This document shows positions 8,194 to 17,566 of a stretch of 64,000 nt of DNA, in pieces. Location: contig JBIOVM010000069.1 in the NCBI GenBank assembly GCA_044867785.1, positions 1 through 64,000 of the forward strand. The letters run 5' to 3'. This DNA is from DASRDR01 sp044867785. Lineage in GTDB: Bacteria > Methylomirabilota > Methylomirabilia > Rokubacteriales > DASRDR01. The position numbers were made by a program, and so were the translations under genes. Position 1 is the stretch's first letter, and each line of letters opens with the position of its first letter. The notes under the pieces were generated by a model that was not told the DNA's origin, did not search any database, and was given only the letters and a program-made list of their open reading frames with translations.

Positions 8194-9156
8194 TCAGGCG
8201 CGGGCGCGGCGGCCCCGCCGGGATCGCGCCTGGTGCTGCAGGACGTAGGCGCCGCCGGCCACGGTGGCGGTCACGCCGATCAGGGTCGCCGGCCCCGGCA
8301 CGTCACCCCAGAACACGTAGCCCCAGAGGACCGACCAGCCGATCATCACGTACTCGAACGGCGCGACCGTGCTGGGCGGCGCCACCCGGTAGCCCTGGGT
8401 GAAGCAGTACATGCCGACCCCGGAGATGAGCCCGCAGAGGGCCATGCGGCCGAGGTCCCCCCAGGAAGGCAGCCCCCACCCCCGCACCAGGAAGGCGATG
8501 CTCGGGTGCAAATCGGCGCCGCGCTCGCTGCCACCGGAGATCAGCCCTGACGCCCCCGCCACGGCGACCGCCAGGAGCGTCGAGGTGAAGGCGATGCTCG
8601 CGCCGGAGTCCGTGCGCCCGAGCTCGCGCGTGATCGTCTGCGACGACGCGTAGGCGAGGGCCGACAGGAGCGCCAGGAGCGCGGCCGGGTCGAACGTCCC
8701 GACCCCGGGCCGCAGCACCACCAGCACGCCGACGAAGCCGACCAGCACGGCGAGCCAGCTGCTCCGGTCCACCGGCTCCCCCAGCACCCGGGCCGCGAGC
8801 ACGGTGACGAAGAGCGGCGCCGCGAACGCCACCGCGGTGACGGTGGCGAGCGGCAGGGCCGCGATGGCCATGTAGTAGCTCGTGAACGAGACGAGACCGA
8901 GCGCTCCTCGCGCCGCGTGGAGCCACGGCCGCTCGGGCGGGAAGGTCGCGGCGTCGCGCTCGCGCCAGAGCAGCCACGCGTAGAGCGAGAGCGCGACCAG
9001 GCTCCGGACGAAGACGATCTGGAGCGCGGGGTAGCGGCCGCTCAGCCCCTTGATGACGACATCCTGTACGGGGAATACGGACGCGGCCACGAGCACGAAG
9101 CCGATGCCGTGGAGGGGCCGGTCGGCCCGCGCGGTCGGAGCCGGTGGCGGCGTCAC
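8194..9156 (-). CDS. EamA/DMT-superfamily transporter
   Basis: This 320-residue membrane protein has about ten predicted helices in two EamA repeats (first repeat opening G-F-V-L-V-A-A-S-V-F-P, second near residue 165). It is an inner-membrane metabolite exporter with unknown substrate. The GTG start at 9156 shares four bases (GTGA) with the stop codon of the upstream membrane protein, so the two are translationally coupled. The last ~10 residues are arginine-rich and should face the cytoplasm. Confidence 0.88.
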   Translation of the reverse strand: MTPPPAPTARADRPLHGIGFVLVAASVFPVQDVVIKGLSGRYPALQIVFVRSLVALSLYAWLLWRERDAATFPPERPWLHAARGALGLVSFTSYYMAIAALPLATVTAVAFAAPLFVTVLAARVLGEPVDRSSWLAVLVGFVGVLVVLRPGVGTFDPAALLALLSALAYASSQTITRELGRTDSGASIAFTSTLLAVAVAGASGLISGGSERGADLHPSIAFLVRGWGLPSWGDLGRMALCGLISGVGMYCFTQGYRVAPPSTVAPFEYVMIGWSVLWGYVFWGDVPGPATLIGVTATVAGGAYVLQHQARSRRGRRARA

Positions 9157-9590
9157 CCGCGCTCCTCGCGCGGCCTCTCTTCGCGGCGGGCGGTCGGACG
9201 CCGCCGCCAGCGTGCCCGCATCGCGGCGGGCCGGAGGGAAGGCAGCCAGCTCCGGGCAGCGGGCAGCTGCACGAGCAGGACCCAGAGGCCCGCCGCCGCG
9301 ACGGCCTCCCACCGCCCGAGGTGCAGGCCTCGCACGGCCTCGTGCGTGAGGAACACGTACGCCGCGAACCGAGCGCGCGGGTGGCGGTGCCAGACGAGCC
9401 AGGCGACGTACGGCGCCGCCAGGCCGTACGCGACGTAGCTCCACGGGCGGTCCGGGGAGAAGTTACCGACGCGAAGACCGGCGAGGCTCGCGAGCTGAAG
9501 GACCGGGGCCAAGGCCAGCCACGCGATCAGGGCCAGGATGATCCCTGGCCGTCGAACGCGCCCCCGAGCGGCGTCGAGGTCCGCGGTCAA
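9153..9590 (-). CDS. Small integral membrane protein, function unknown
   Basis: This 145-residue protein has about four predicted membrane helices (near residues 15-40, 50-68, 75-90 and 95-110) and a basic C-terminal tail. The only supportable start is the TTG at 9590, with a weak ribosome-binding site. Evidence that it is real is the GTGA overlap with the DMT transporter downstream and the hydrophobic composition. It could be an accessory to that transporter. I recognise no family. Confidence 0.6.
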   Translation of the reverse strand: MTADLDAARGRVRRPGIILALIAWLALAPVLQLASLAGLRVGNFSPDRPWSYVAYGLAAPYVAWLVWHRHPRARFAAYVFLTHEAVRGLHLGRWEAVAAAGLWVLLVQLPAARSWLPSLRPAAMRARWRRRPTARREERPREERG

Positions 9591-9691
9591 CCGCGCGCCC
9601 CTGGCGCCGGCACCGTGCCTTGACGCGCCGAGCGGCCGCGCGCTAGCATCCCCGCGAATCGACCGCCAGGCATCGACGCGGGAGGACCGCC

Positions 9692-10642
9692 ATGGCCAAG
9701 ACGCTGGACGAGCTCGAGCTGCGCGCCCTTCTCGACCCCGACCACGCCGCCGGGGGCCCGTCGTCGCCTTACGCGGCCAACGCCCGCTACCTGACCTCCC
9801 TCGACGGCTTCAACATCAAGCGCGCCGCCATCCCCGCTCACTCCTTTCGCGCCGAGCGCGACCGCGCGCTCGACCCGGCGGCGCCCACCGGGCTCGTGCC
9901 GCTCGATCTCTCCGCCACGCTCGGCCTCGCCTACCCCGCGACCACGCCGCTCATCCTGTCGCGCTACGCGCGGATCCGGGCCGGCGAGACGCTGTCGACG
10001 GCCTTTCGGTCGAGCGCGGAGGTCTACCACGTGATCCGCGGAACCGGCGCGACGACGGCGGCCGACGCGACCCCGATCGCCTGGCGCGCGTCGGACACCT
10101 TTTGCCTCCCCGGCGGCGCGGCGCCCTCGCACCGGGCGACCGAGGACGCCGTCCTCTGGGTCACGACGAACGAGCCGCAGCTCCAGTTCGAGGCGCTCCG
10201 GCCCCCGGCCCCGGGGACCGCGCCGATCCAGCCCGCGTTCTATCCGATGGCCGAGATCCGCCGGCGGCTCCTCGAGGTCTATCTCGACCCGCGCGGCGCC
10301 GCCATGCCCGGGAAGTCCGTGAACCTCGGGAACGTGGCGCTTGAGTCCAGTCGGACCACGACCCCGTCGTTCACGCTCGCCCTGAACTCGCTCCTGCCCG
10401 GGGAGTCGCAGCGCGGGCACCGCCACAACGCGGTCGCGGTGACCCTGGTGCTGGCGGGCGAGCGCTGCTACTCGCTGATCGACGGCGAGCGCGCGGACTG
10501 GGAGCCCCACACGGTGATGATCACGCCCCCGGCCGCCTTCCACTCCCACCACAACGACGGAGATCGGCTGGCGCTCTTCCTCATCGTCCAGGACGGAGGC
10601 GTCTACTACCACTGCCGGACGATGGGGTTCAGCTACAAGTAG
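9692..10642 (+). CDS. Bicupin protein, gentisate 1,2-dioxygenase-like
   Basis: This 316-residue cytoplasmic protein has two cupin domains (about residues 80-160 and 215-305). The C-terminal domain keeps metal-ligand-like histidines (G-H-R-H-N near residue 248, and F-H-S-H-H-N). The overall shape matches the gentisate/1-hydroxy-2-naphthoate dioxygenase-like bicupins, but the N-terminal metal site is not obvious, so ring-cleavage activity is not assured. The ATG at 9692 follows GGGAGGA. It ends 2 bases from the convergent purA stop codon. Confidence 0.8.
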   Translation: MAKTLDELELRALLDPDHAAGGPSSPYAANARYLTSLDGFNIKRAAIPAHSFRAERDRALDPAAPTGLVPLDLSATLGLAYPATTPLILSRYARIRAGETLSTAFRSSAEVYHVIRGTGATTAADATPIAWRASDTFCLPGGAAPSHRATEDAVLWVTTNEPQLQFEALRPPAPGTAPIQPAFYPMAEIRRRLLEVYLDPRGAAMPGKSVNLGNVALESSRTTTPSFTLALNSLLPGESQRGHRHNAVAVTLVLAGERCYSLIDGERADWEPHTVMITPPAAFHSHHNDGDRLALFLIVQDGGVYYHCRTMGFSYK

Positions 10643-10644
10643 CC

Positions 10645-11955
10645 TCAGGCCAGGCAGAGCCGGCGGAAATCGGGAAACCAGCGCGTCAGGCTCGACGGCT
10701 CGACGAGAATGGTCTCGTCGCGAGCGGGGCCGGTCGACACGAGCGAGATCTCGCACTCGGTGAGGTCCTCGATCCAGCGGAGGTAGTCGCGGGCGCGCGC
10801 GGGCAAGTCCTCCCAGCCGCGAAGGCCCGCGGTCTCGCTGAGCCACCCGGGGCGCTCCGCGAAGACCGGCTCCAGCTCGGCGACGACGCGCTCGTCCCCC
10901 GGCCACTCGTCGACGGGCGCTCCGCGATAGCGATAGCCGACGCCCACCCGCAGGACGTGGCAAGGATCCAGCACGTCGAGCTTCGTCACCGCCAGGGTGT
11001 CCAGCCCGTTGACGCGGACGGCGTGGCGCAGGAGGGGCGCGTCGAACCACCCGCAGCGGCGAGGCCGCCCGGTGACGGACCCGTATTCCTTGCCGCGCGC
11101 CCGGATCAGCTCGCCGAGGTCGCCGGTCACCTCGGTCGGAAACGGCCCGGCGCCGACCCGCGTGGCGTACGCCTTGGTCACGCCGAGCACCCCGTGGATG
11201 CGCGTGGGCGGCACCCCGGTCCCGGGAGCGGCGCCCCCCGCCGACGCGCTGGACGTCGTGATGTACGGATAGGTGCCGTGGTCCACATCGAGGAGCGTTC
11301 CCTGGGCGCCCTCGAAGAGCACGGCCGCGCCGTCGCGCATCCACCGATGGAGCAAGAGCGTGGTATCGGCGACGTGGGGGCGAAGCCGGTCGGCGGCGCC
11401 GCGGAGGGCCTTCACCACGTCTTCCACCTCGAAGGTGTCGCGTCCCAGCGCCCGGAGCAGGATGTTCTTCTGCGGAACGGCGACCTCGAGCTTCTGCCGG
11501 AAGAACGCCTCGTCGAGGAGGTCGCCGACGCGGATCCCGAGTCGGGCGGTCTTGTCCACGTAGGCCGGCCCCACGCCCTTCCCGGTCGTGCCGATCCGCT
11601 CCTGGTCCACCGCCTGGTCGAGCGCCCGGTGATACGGCAGGATCACGTGGGCGCTGCTCGAGATGTAGAGCCGCTCCAGCGCGATCCCCGCCGCCGCCAG
11701 GCCATCCAGCTCGCCCACCAGCGCCACCGGGTCCACCACGGTCCCGCCCCCGATCACGCTGCGTTTGCCGGGCCGCAGAACTCCCGAGGGCAGGAGCTGC
11801 AGGACGAAGCGCTTCCCCTCCGCGATGACCGTGTGCCCGGCGTTCGGGCCGCCCGAGTAGCGGGCGACGACGTCCACGCAGGGGGCGAGGAGGTCGACGA
11901 CCTTGCCCTTTCCCTCGTCGCCCCACTGGGCGCCCACGATGACGAGGTTAGGCAA
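10645..11955 (-). CDS. purA: Adenylosuccinate synthetase
   Basis: PurA joins IMP and aspartate using GTP, the first committed step to AMP. The protein shows the N-terminal G-A-Q-W-G-D-E-G-K-G-K P-loop, the N-A-G-H-T motif, G-T-T-G-K-G-V-G-P, the G-W-F-D segment and V-T-K-L-D-V-L-D. I chose the TTG at 11955 (436 residues, normal length) because GGAGGA lies just upstream and the P-loop then sits at the usual position. The stop of hisZ overlaps this start by eight bases. A GTG at 11985 would add ten low-complexity residues. It is the last gene of the minus-strand run. Confidence 0.95.
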   Translation of the reverse strand: MPNLVIVGAQWGDEGKGKVVDLLAPCVDVVARYSGGPNAGHTVIAEGKRFVLQLLPSGVLRPGKRSVIGGGTVVDPVALVGELDGLAAAGIALERLYISSSAHVILPYHRALDQAVDQERIGTTGKGVGPAYVDKTARLGIRVGDLLDEAFFRQKLEVAVPQKNILLRALGRDTFEVEDVVKALRGAADRLRPHVADTTLLLHRWMRDGAAVLFEGAQGTLLDVDHGTYPYITTSSASAGGAAPGTGVPPTRIHGVLGVTKAYATRVGAGPFPTEVTGDLGELIRARGKEYGSVTGRPRRCGWFDAPLLRHAVRVNGLDTLAVTKLDVLDPCHVLRVGVGYRYRGAPVDEWPGDERVVAELEPVFAERPGWLSETAGLRGWEDLPARARDYLRWIEDLTECEISLVSTGPARDETILVEPSSLTRWFPDFRRLCLA

Positions 11956-13267
11956 GCGCTCCTCCGGGGGTGGGCTCGAAGACACGGCCGGGCGCGGTCA
12001 TGAGGACGGCGAGCGGCGCAATGGTCTCCTGACCGCTGGCCAGGTCCACCACCCGGACCTCGCCCCGGGCGAGACTCGCGCGCTCGATCACCACGGCCCG
12101 CGCGGCCCGGATGTCCCGGGCATAGGCCAAGGACTCCGCGAGCGGCCGGCTCATGATGTCCCGCGTCGCGGCGAGACCCAGCTCCCGCAGCCGGCGACAC
12201 AGCGCGAGCGCGGTCCCCTTGTCCTCGGTGAAGTCGATGACGAAGAACTCGGGCCCGGCGACCGGCGGCTCGAGGCCTTGCGCCGCCAGGGCGAGCAGCA
12301 GGCGGTTCACGTCGAACGCGAACCCGGTCGCCGGGCATGGCGTGCCGAACCGGGCCAGCATCTGGTCGTAGCGGCCCCCACCCACCAGCTCCACTCCGAA
12401 GCCCTCGACGTACCCCTCGAAGTTCACGCCCGAGTAGTAGTCGAAGCCGCGCACCTCGGCCAGGTCGAGCAGGACGGCGTCGCCGAGGCCGTAGGCGGTC
12501 AGAAGACGATGCACCTCCGCGAGGCCGGCAACCGCGCGCTCCGACCGCGGGTTCTGGACGAGCGCCGCCGCTCGCCGGATCACCTCGGCGCCGCCCTGGA
12601 GCCCGGGCAGCGCGAGGAGAAGCTCCGCCGTCGCCGCCGGCACGGACAGCTCGGCGACCAGGCGGCTCAGCTCGGCCTCGTCCTTTCGCCCGAGCGCACC
12701 GCGGAGCGCCCGCGCGACGTCCGCGCCGACGCCGAGGCTCTCGAACACGCCCCGGACGAACTCGACGTGGCCGACGTCGATCTGAAAGCGCTCGAGCCGC
12801 GCCGCCCGGAAGGCCTCGATCGCCATCGCGATCATCTCGGCGTCGGCCTCCGGCTTGTCCAACCCCAGGAGCTCGACCCCCGCCTGGTAGAACTCGCGCA
12901 TGCGGCCGAGTCGAGGCGCCTCGTGCCTGAAGACGTTCGTCCGGTAGGCGAGGCGGTAGGGCTTGGGCTGATCGCGCAGGCGGGTGGCGGCGATGCGGGC
13001 GATCTGGGGCGTCACGTCGGCGCGGAGCGCCAACATCCGGCCGGTGTCCCGGTCGACGAACTTGAACATGCCCTCCTGAAGCGCCTCGTCCGTGCCCAGC
13101 GCGAGGGCGTCGAAGAACTCGAAGGTCGGCGTCATCACCTCGCGATAGCCCCACAGCCGGAAGACGCCGAGCAGCCGCTCCTGCAAGCCGCGCAGACGCG
13201 CGGCCTCGTCAGGAAGGTAGATCTTCACCCCGGTGGGAAGCTGCGACTGGAGATTCCGCCGATCCAT
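11948..13267 (-). CDS. hisZ: ATP phosphoribosyltransferase regulatory subunit (HisZ)
   Basis: This 439-residue paralogue of class II histidyl-tRNA synthetase is the activating subunit for short-form HisG in histidine synthesis. Visible features are the L-R-A-D-V-T-P-Q-I-A-R motif 2 region, R-H-E-A-P-R-L-G-R-x-R-E-F-Y-Q, and a shortened C-terminal part without a full anticodon-binding domain. hisG is not in the window. The hisZ-purA order is also common in betaproteobacteria. The ATG at 13267 is preferred to a TTG nine codons upstream. The upstream neighbour on this strand is cysD, 130 bases away. Confidence 0.9.
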   Translation of the reverse strand: MDRRNLQSQLPTGVKIYLPDEAARLRGLQERLLGVFRLWGYREVMTPTFEFFDALALGTDEALQEGMFKFVDRDTGRMLALRADVTPQIARIAATRLRDQPKPYRLAYRTNVFRHEAPRLGRMREFYQAGVELLGLDKPEADAEMIAMAIEAFRAARLERFQIDVGHVEFVRGVFESLGVGADVARALRGALGRKDEAELSRLVAELSVPAATAELLLALPGLQGGAEVIRRAAALVQNPRSERAVAGLAEVHRLLTAYGLGDAVLLDLAEVRGFDYYSGVNFEGYVEGFGVELVGGGRYDQMLARFGTPCPATGFAFDVNRLLLALAAQGLEPPVAGPEFFVIDFTEDKGTALALCRRLRELGLAATRDIMSRPLAESLAYARDIRAARAVVIERASLARGEVRVVDLASGQETIAPLAVLMTAPGRVFEPTPGGALA

Positions 13268-13396
13268 AGCGCGCGTGCCCTGTCCGTCGGGCAAGCCGCC
13301 GGAAGTATACGGGAGCGGCCCGGCGAAATCCAGCGCGGGGAAGGCGTTCCCGGTCAGCGGACGCCGGACGTCGAGCGCCGCCGCTGGGCGTCGCCC

Positions 13397-14278
13397 CTAC
13401 ATGTACCCCTCGCGGCGGAGGGTTTCCAGTCCTCCGCCGTCGTCCTTGTCCTGGGCCCGGCCCGCGCGCTCCGCGATGTTCGAGAACTTGCCCGTTCGCA
13501 GCTCCTCGATGATCTCCGAGACGTTCCGCGCGTCCGAGCGAACCGGCTTGGTGCAGGGCCAGCATCCGAGAGATCGGTAGCGCAGCCCATCCCCCTGGTT
13601 GTAGTAGAGGGAGACCGTGGGGATGCTCTCCGCCTCGATGTATTCCCAGATGTTGAGCTCCGTCCAGTCGAGCAACGGATGGATCCGGACGTGGGTACCC
13701 GGCGCGAACTCGGTCTTGTATTGGTTCCAGAACTCCGGGGGCTGGTCGCCCACGTCCCAGGCGCTCTGCCGCGTTCGGGGCGAGAAGTAGCGCTCCTTCG
13801 AACGGCTCCCCTCCTCGTCGGCCCGGAGCCCCACGATGATGCCGGTGAAGGGCTCGGCGTTCCGGTCGAGCTCGTACCCCCCCTTCGCATGGTCGAAACG
13901 GTAGCGAGGCCCCTCGCCACTCACCGTCCTTCGGAGAGCCTCGGTCTTGAGCAGGCTGCAGCAGGTGATGCGGTCGACGGCGCCGTCGGGAAAGGTCCGC
14001 TTCTGGGCGAGGGCCTCCTCGTGCTGACCGTAGATGAGGTTCAGGTTCCACTCGCCGGCGAGGTGGTCGCGGTAGGCGATCATCTCCGGGATCTTGTAGG
14101 CCGTGTCGATGTGGATGAGCGGGAACGGCACGTGCCCGAAGAAGGCCTTCCGGGCCAGCCAGAGCATCACGGTACTGTCCTTGCCGATGGACCAGAGCAT
14201 CCCCAGGCTCTTGAAGCTGGCGTACGCCTCCCGGAGGATGTGGACGCTGCGGCTCTCGAGCCTGTCGAGATGATTCAT
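13397..14278 (-). CDS. cysD: Sulfate adenylyltransferase subunit 2
   Basis: CysD is the catalytic ATP-sulfurylase subunit; with the GTPase CysN it forms adenosine 5'-phosphosulfate from ATP and sulfate. The 293-residue protein carries the PP-loop S-I-G-K-D-S-T-V-M-L (about residues 30-39), R-A-D-E-E-G-S-R-S-K-E-R, and the conserved C-terminal G-C-W-P-C-T. Length and motifs are those of an intact enzyme. Its ATG at 14278 shares ATGA with the stop of cysC. Together with cysC, cysQ and cysN it forms a complete PAPS-producing set; no cysH, cysI or cysJ is present, which points to sulfation rather than sulfide assimilation. Confidence 0.95.
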   Translation of the reverse strand: MNHLDRLESRSVHILREAYASFKSLGMLWSIGKDSTVMLWLARKAFFGHVPFPLIHIDTAYKIPEMIAYRDHLAGEWNLNLIYGQHEEALAQKRTFPDGAVDRITCCSLLKTEALRRTVSGEGPRYRFDHAKGGYELDRNAEPFTGIIVGLRADEEGSRSKERYFSPRTRQSAWDVGDQPPEFWNQYKTEFAPGTHVRIHPLLDWTELNIWEYIEAESIPTVSLYYNQGDGLRYRSLGCWPCTKPVRSDARNVSEIIEELRTGKFSNIAERAGRAQDKDDGGGLETLRREGYM

Positions 14279-14826
14279 CGCCTACTCCCGCGCTCGGGAG
14301 GGATCGCTCCCAAACGCGCCATGAGCATCGCACAGGCCTCGTCCACCGAGACGCGGCGAGTGTCGATCGTGACCTCCGGAGACTCGGGCGGCTCGTAGGG
14401 GTCGTCTATCCCCGTGAACTGGGCGATCTCGCCCCGGCGGGCGCGGGCGTAGAGTCCCTTCACGTCCCGTCGCTCACACTCGGCGAGTGGCGTGGACACG
14501 TAGATCTCGAGGAAGTTGCGGCACAACCGGCGCACGAAGGCGCGAGACTCCGCGTACGGGGACACGAGCGAGGCCAGGACGAACACGCCGTGCTTCTCGA
14601 GCTTGCTCGCGAGGAATCCCACGTGGCGCACGTGGGTGTCGCGCTCGGCCCGCCCGAACCCCGTCGTCGGGAACATGCCACGGATCTCGTCGCCGTCCAG
14701 ATGCTCGACCGGGACGCCGGCCACCTCGAGCCGCCGGGCAACCGCCTCCGCGATCGTGCTCTTCCCGGAGCCGGACAGTCCGGTGAACCACAGGACTGCG
14801 GGCCGCAGCACCGACGCCTCGGTCAT
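14275..14826 (-). CDS. cysC: Adenylyl-sulfate kinase
   Basis: CysC phosphorylates APS to PAPS, the donor for sulfotransferases. The 183-residue protein is intact: Walker A G-L-S-G-S-G-K-S-T (residues 16-24), the L-D-G-D-E-I-R box, V-S-P-Y-A-E-S-R, and the K-G-L-Y-A-R-A-R segment. This matters because the kinase-like domain fused to CysN in the same run has lost its P-loop, so this gene should supply the activity. It starts at the ATG at 14826 and is coupled to cysD by ATGA. Confidence 0.95.
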   Translation of the reverse strand: MTEASVLRPAVLWFTGLSGSGKSTIAEAVARRLEVAGVPVEHLDGDEIRGMFPTTGFGRAERDTHVRHVGFLASKLEKHGVFVLASLVSPYAESRAFVRRLCRNFLEIYVSTPLAECERRDVKGLYARARRGEIAQFTGIDDPYEPPESPEVTIDTRRVSVDEACAMLMARLGAIPPERGSRR

Positions 14827-14871
14827 GCCGGTCCGGAAGGGCCCCGCGCCACGGGTGTCTCTCCGGCTCGA

Positions 14872-15657
14872 TCAGAGACCCAGCACGAACGACGGGTTGC
14901 GCAGGTCCGGCTTGTTGTAGGTGAGGGACGACGGTCTCGGCCGCCCCCCCAGACCGGAGTTTCGATAGATGCAGTCGCCCGCGGCCACGTCCCACTCCAT
15001 CGTCGGACCCAGCCGAGGGTAGACGTCGGCCCGACCGTCCGCCAGCCAGCAGAACTTCAGCGAGCTCCCGAGCTGGATCCGGCGGCCGACGCGAAGGGTC
15101 CGGAGCAGGTCCTCCAGCTCGGCCGACGGGTGGGAGCGGCTCTCCACGACCGTAAGCGCCTCATCACCGCGGCGCTCCCGCGAGAAGACCCGGGTAGCCG
15201 GTTCCCGCCCCGCCTGACGCCAGCTGCCGAGCCCTTCCAACCCGTGATAGAGGAGCTCCGAGGCGGGGGCGAACACCACGCCCATGGTCGGGCGCCCCGC
15301 CTCGACCAGCGCGACGTTCACCGTGAACTCGCCGTTTCGCGCGATGAACTCCTTCGTCCCGTCGAGGGGATCGACGAGCCAGTATCGGCTCCACCGGCGA
15401 CGCTCCTCGTAGTCGGGCAACCGCCCCTCCTCCGAGAGGACCGGCGTGTCCGGATCGATCTCGGCGAGACCTCGCACGATCGTCTCGTGAGCGGCGGCAT
15501 CGGCCAGGGTCAGAGGGCTCTGGTCCGGCTTCGCGGTGACCGCGATGTCGCCGCGGTAGTGCTCCATGATCGCTCGCCCGGCGTCGCGCGCGAGCGCGAC
15601 GGCAGCGTGGAGCAGGTCGCTTCGCCTACCAGGCGTGATAGACGATGCCCTTCTCAC
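14872..15657 (-). CDS. cysQ: 3'(2'),5'-bisphosphate nucleotidase (PAP phosphatase)
   Basis: CysQ removes the 3'-phosphate of PAP, the inhibitory by-product of PAPS-dependent sulfotransferases. The 261-residue protein has the inositol-monophosphatase-fold metal motifs S-E-E-G, D-P-L-D-G-T-K-E-F, and the C-terminal E-W-D-V-A-A-G-D. The GTG at 15657 overlaps the end of cysN by 32 bases; no better start is visible. Its place between cysN and cysC fits PAP recycling for the several sulfotransferases encoded 17-40 kb away. Confidence 0.93.
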   Translation of the reverse strand: MRRASSITPGRRSDLLHAAVALARDAGRAIMEHYRGDIAVTAKPDQSPLTLADAAAHETIVRGLAEIDPDTPVLSEEGRLPDYEERRRWSRYWLVDPLDGTKEFIARNGEFTVNVALVEAGRPTMGVVFAPASELLYHGLEGLGSWRQAGREPATRVFSRERRGDEALTVVESRSHPSAELEDLLRTLRVGRRIQLGSSLKFCWLADGRADVYPRLGPTMEWDVAAGDCIYRNSGLGGRPRPSSLTYNKPDLRNPSFVLGL

Positions 15658-17431
15658 GCAGGAGTCCCTTGATCCGGTGGAACGCGTCGTCGAGATTGTC
15701 GTCGGTCGGCAGGTGCAGGTCGACCTCGATGTTCGTGGTCACTCGGTCTCCCATCCAGATCGTCTCGATCAGCGCCGGCTCGACGGTGGTTCGGATGATG
15801 TCGAGGTCTTCCTGCGTCAGCTCCGCGGCCGAAACGATCAGAATGACGCCGGCGTCCAGGAGGATGTTGGCGACCTCGGCCAGCCGGCGAAAGTGCTCGG
15901 CACGGTTCGCGGTCTCCCGCGCGAGGTCGGCATCGACGCCGTAGAGCACGCTGCCGATGCCCAGGAAGTAGACGACTTTCCCTTCGCCGAACAGGCGGGC
16001 CTCGAGCTCCTTGGCCAGGCCCTTGCGGTCCGCCTCCGCCGAGCCCGTGACCAGGAGCAGGGTCGGGCGTTGGCCGTAGCGCTCCGCCCGGCGCTCGGTC
16101 GAGATGGTGCTGGGCTCCCACTTGTAGTTCCGCAGCAGGACCTTCTCGCGGACCCAGGCTTCCCGGTCGGGCAGCGCCTCCCGGACGATGCCACCCCCGC
16201 GGATCTCGTAGTCGTCGACGATCACGAAGCGGCCGGTGGGCGCCAGGTCCTCGGCGAGGTCGAAGGCGAGGGCCCGGTTGAGCTTCAGGACGCATTCGGC
16301 CACGTCGTTCCGCTCGATGTGCCCCTTCTGATCGGTCGTCGTGAGGCTGGCCGCATCGATGATCCGAGTGACCGACTCCAGTCGCGCCAGCGCTCGCATC
16401 GTGCCGAGCTTCAGCACGTAGTCCTTTCGCTTCACGAACGGGCTTCGGCCGAGCCAGAACAGGCTGACGCGGAGCCGCGTCGTGACGTGCGGCCGAGGGT
16501 CACTCGCCCGGGTGGCGATCTCTCCTCGTCCGACGTAGATCTGCTCGTGGAGGGTGAACCCCGCCGCCTGGCCGGCAACGATCCGGGTGGACGCCGGTCG
16601 ACTGAACGCCTCGATGGTCTCTACCCAGCTCTTCTTGCCCGAGGGATAGAAGACCACTTCGTCGCCCACCTGGAGCGCGCCGGTCTCGACGCTTCCCGCC
16701 ACGATCCGGCGATCGTCGCCCTGGTTCGTGAACTTGTAGACGCCCTGCACCGGCATCCGGAACGGCCGATCGACCGGGTCGGGCGCCGCGTGGAACTTGT
16801 CGAGCATCTCGAGCACCGTCGGACCGCCGTACCACGGCATCGTCGCGGCGGCGATCGCGATGTTCTCACCTTCCCGGCCGCACACCGGAATGAAGCACGC
16901 CGGCTCCACGCCGATTCGTCGGAGAAAGGCATCGTACTCGGTGACGATCGCGTCGAACACCGCCGGCTCGTAGCCGGCCAGATCCATCTTGTTCACCAGG
17001 ACGGCGATCTGGCGTATCCCCAGCATCGACATCAGGTAGCCGTGGCGCCGCGAGTTCTCCTGGATCCCTTCCTTGGCGTCGATGACCAGCAGGGCCGCCT
17101 CGGCCCTCGCCGCGCCGGTGACCATGTTCTTGAGGAACTCGATGTGGCCCGGCGCGTCGATGATGAGGTACTGGCGCTGCTTCGTCTTGAAGAAGATCCG
17201 CGCCACGTCGATCGTGATGCCCTGGGCCTGCTCGTCCTTGAGGGCGTCGAGCAGGAACGCGTACTCGAAGGGCTTGGCGTGGCGCTCGCAGGTCTCCCGC
17301 ACCTGCTCGAGCTTCCCCTCGGGCAACGATCCGGTGTCGGCGAGCAGCCGACCGATGATCGTCGACTTGCCGTGATCGACGTGGCCCCCGACCACGATCG
17401 GCATTCGCGCGGTCGTCGCGGCTTCGGTCAT
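15626..17431 (-). CDS. cysN: Sulfate adenylyltransferase subunit 1 fused to a degenerate APS-kinase-like domain
   Basis: This 601-residue protein begins with an EF-Tu-like GTPase that drives ATP sulfurylase: G-H-V-D-H-G-K-S-T (residues 16-24), D-A-P-G-H, N-K-M-D, then two beta-barrel domains to about residue 430. The rest aligns with APS kinase but lacks its chemistry. The P-loop position reads T-G-S-A-E-A-D-R-K-G, the L-D-G-D box reads L-G-I-G-S, and F-I-S-P-Y is replaced by V-S-A-A-E-L. It is therefore CysNC in shape with a pseudokinase C-terminus. The ATG at 17431 was chosen because the family's N-terminus begins there. CysD and an intact CysC lie downstream. Confidence 0.92.
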   Translation of the reverse strand: MTEAATTARMPIVVGGHVDHGKSTIIGRLLADTGSLPEGKLEQVRETCERHAKPFEYAFLLDALKDEQAQGITIDVARIFFKTKQRQYLIIDAPGHIEFLKNMVTGAARAEAALLVIDAKEGIQENSRRHGYLMSMLGIRQIAVLVNKMDLAGYEPAVFDAIVTEYDAFLRRIGVEPACFIPVCGREGENIAIAAATMPWYGGPTVLEMLDKFHAAPDPVDRPFRMPVQGVYKFTNQGDDRRIVAGSVETGALQVGDEVVFYPSGKKSWVETIEAFSRPASTRIVAGQAAGFTLHEQIYVGRGEIATRASDPRPHVTTRLRVSLFWLGRSPFVKRKDYVLKLGTMRALARLESVTRIIDAASLTTTDQKGHIERNDVAECVLKLNRALAFDLAEDLAPTGRFVIVDDYEIRGGGIVREALPDREAWVREKVLLRNYKWEPSTISTERRAERYGQRPTLLLVTGSAEADRKGLAKELEARLFGEGKVVYFLGIGSVLYGVDADLARETANRAEHFRRLAEVANILLDAGVILIVSAAELTQEDLDIIRTTVEPALIETIWMGDRVTTNIEVDLHLPTDDNLDDAFHRIKGLLREKGIVYHAW

Positions 17432-17566
17432 GGGGCCCCCACCCGGGCATCGAGGTGACCATGGTCGAGGCGCCCGGCCATCGGAGTCCCGCGCCCGCCG
17501 GCGGACCTCGCCCGGCATGCGGCGCTCGTCGAGCAGGTCCGTGCCATCGCCGGGTTCGGTCGCCGC

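Noticed and set aside
9587..11926. A 779-residue minus-strand frame across the bicupin and purA
   Set aside because: It overlaps purA in another frame and the bicupin antisense; both of those have clear family motifs while this frame has none.
13397..17431. Reading the cys genes as ordinary sulfate assimilation for cysteine
   Set aside because: No cysH, cysI, cysJ or intact cysE in the window; an intact cysC, a cysQ and four sulfotransferase genes point to PAPS use instead. Assimilation genes elsewhere in the genome cannot be excluded.
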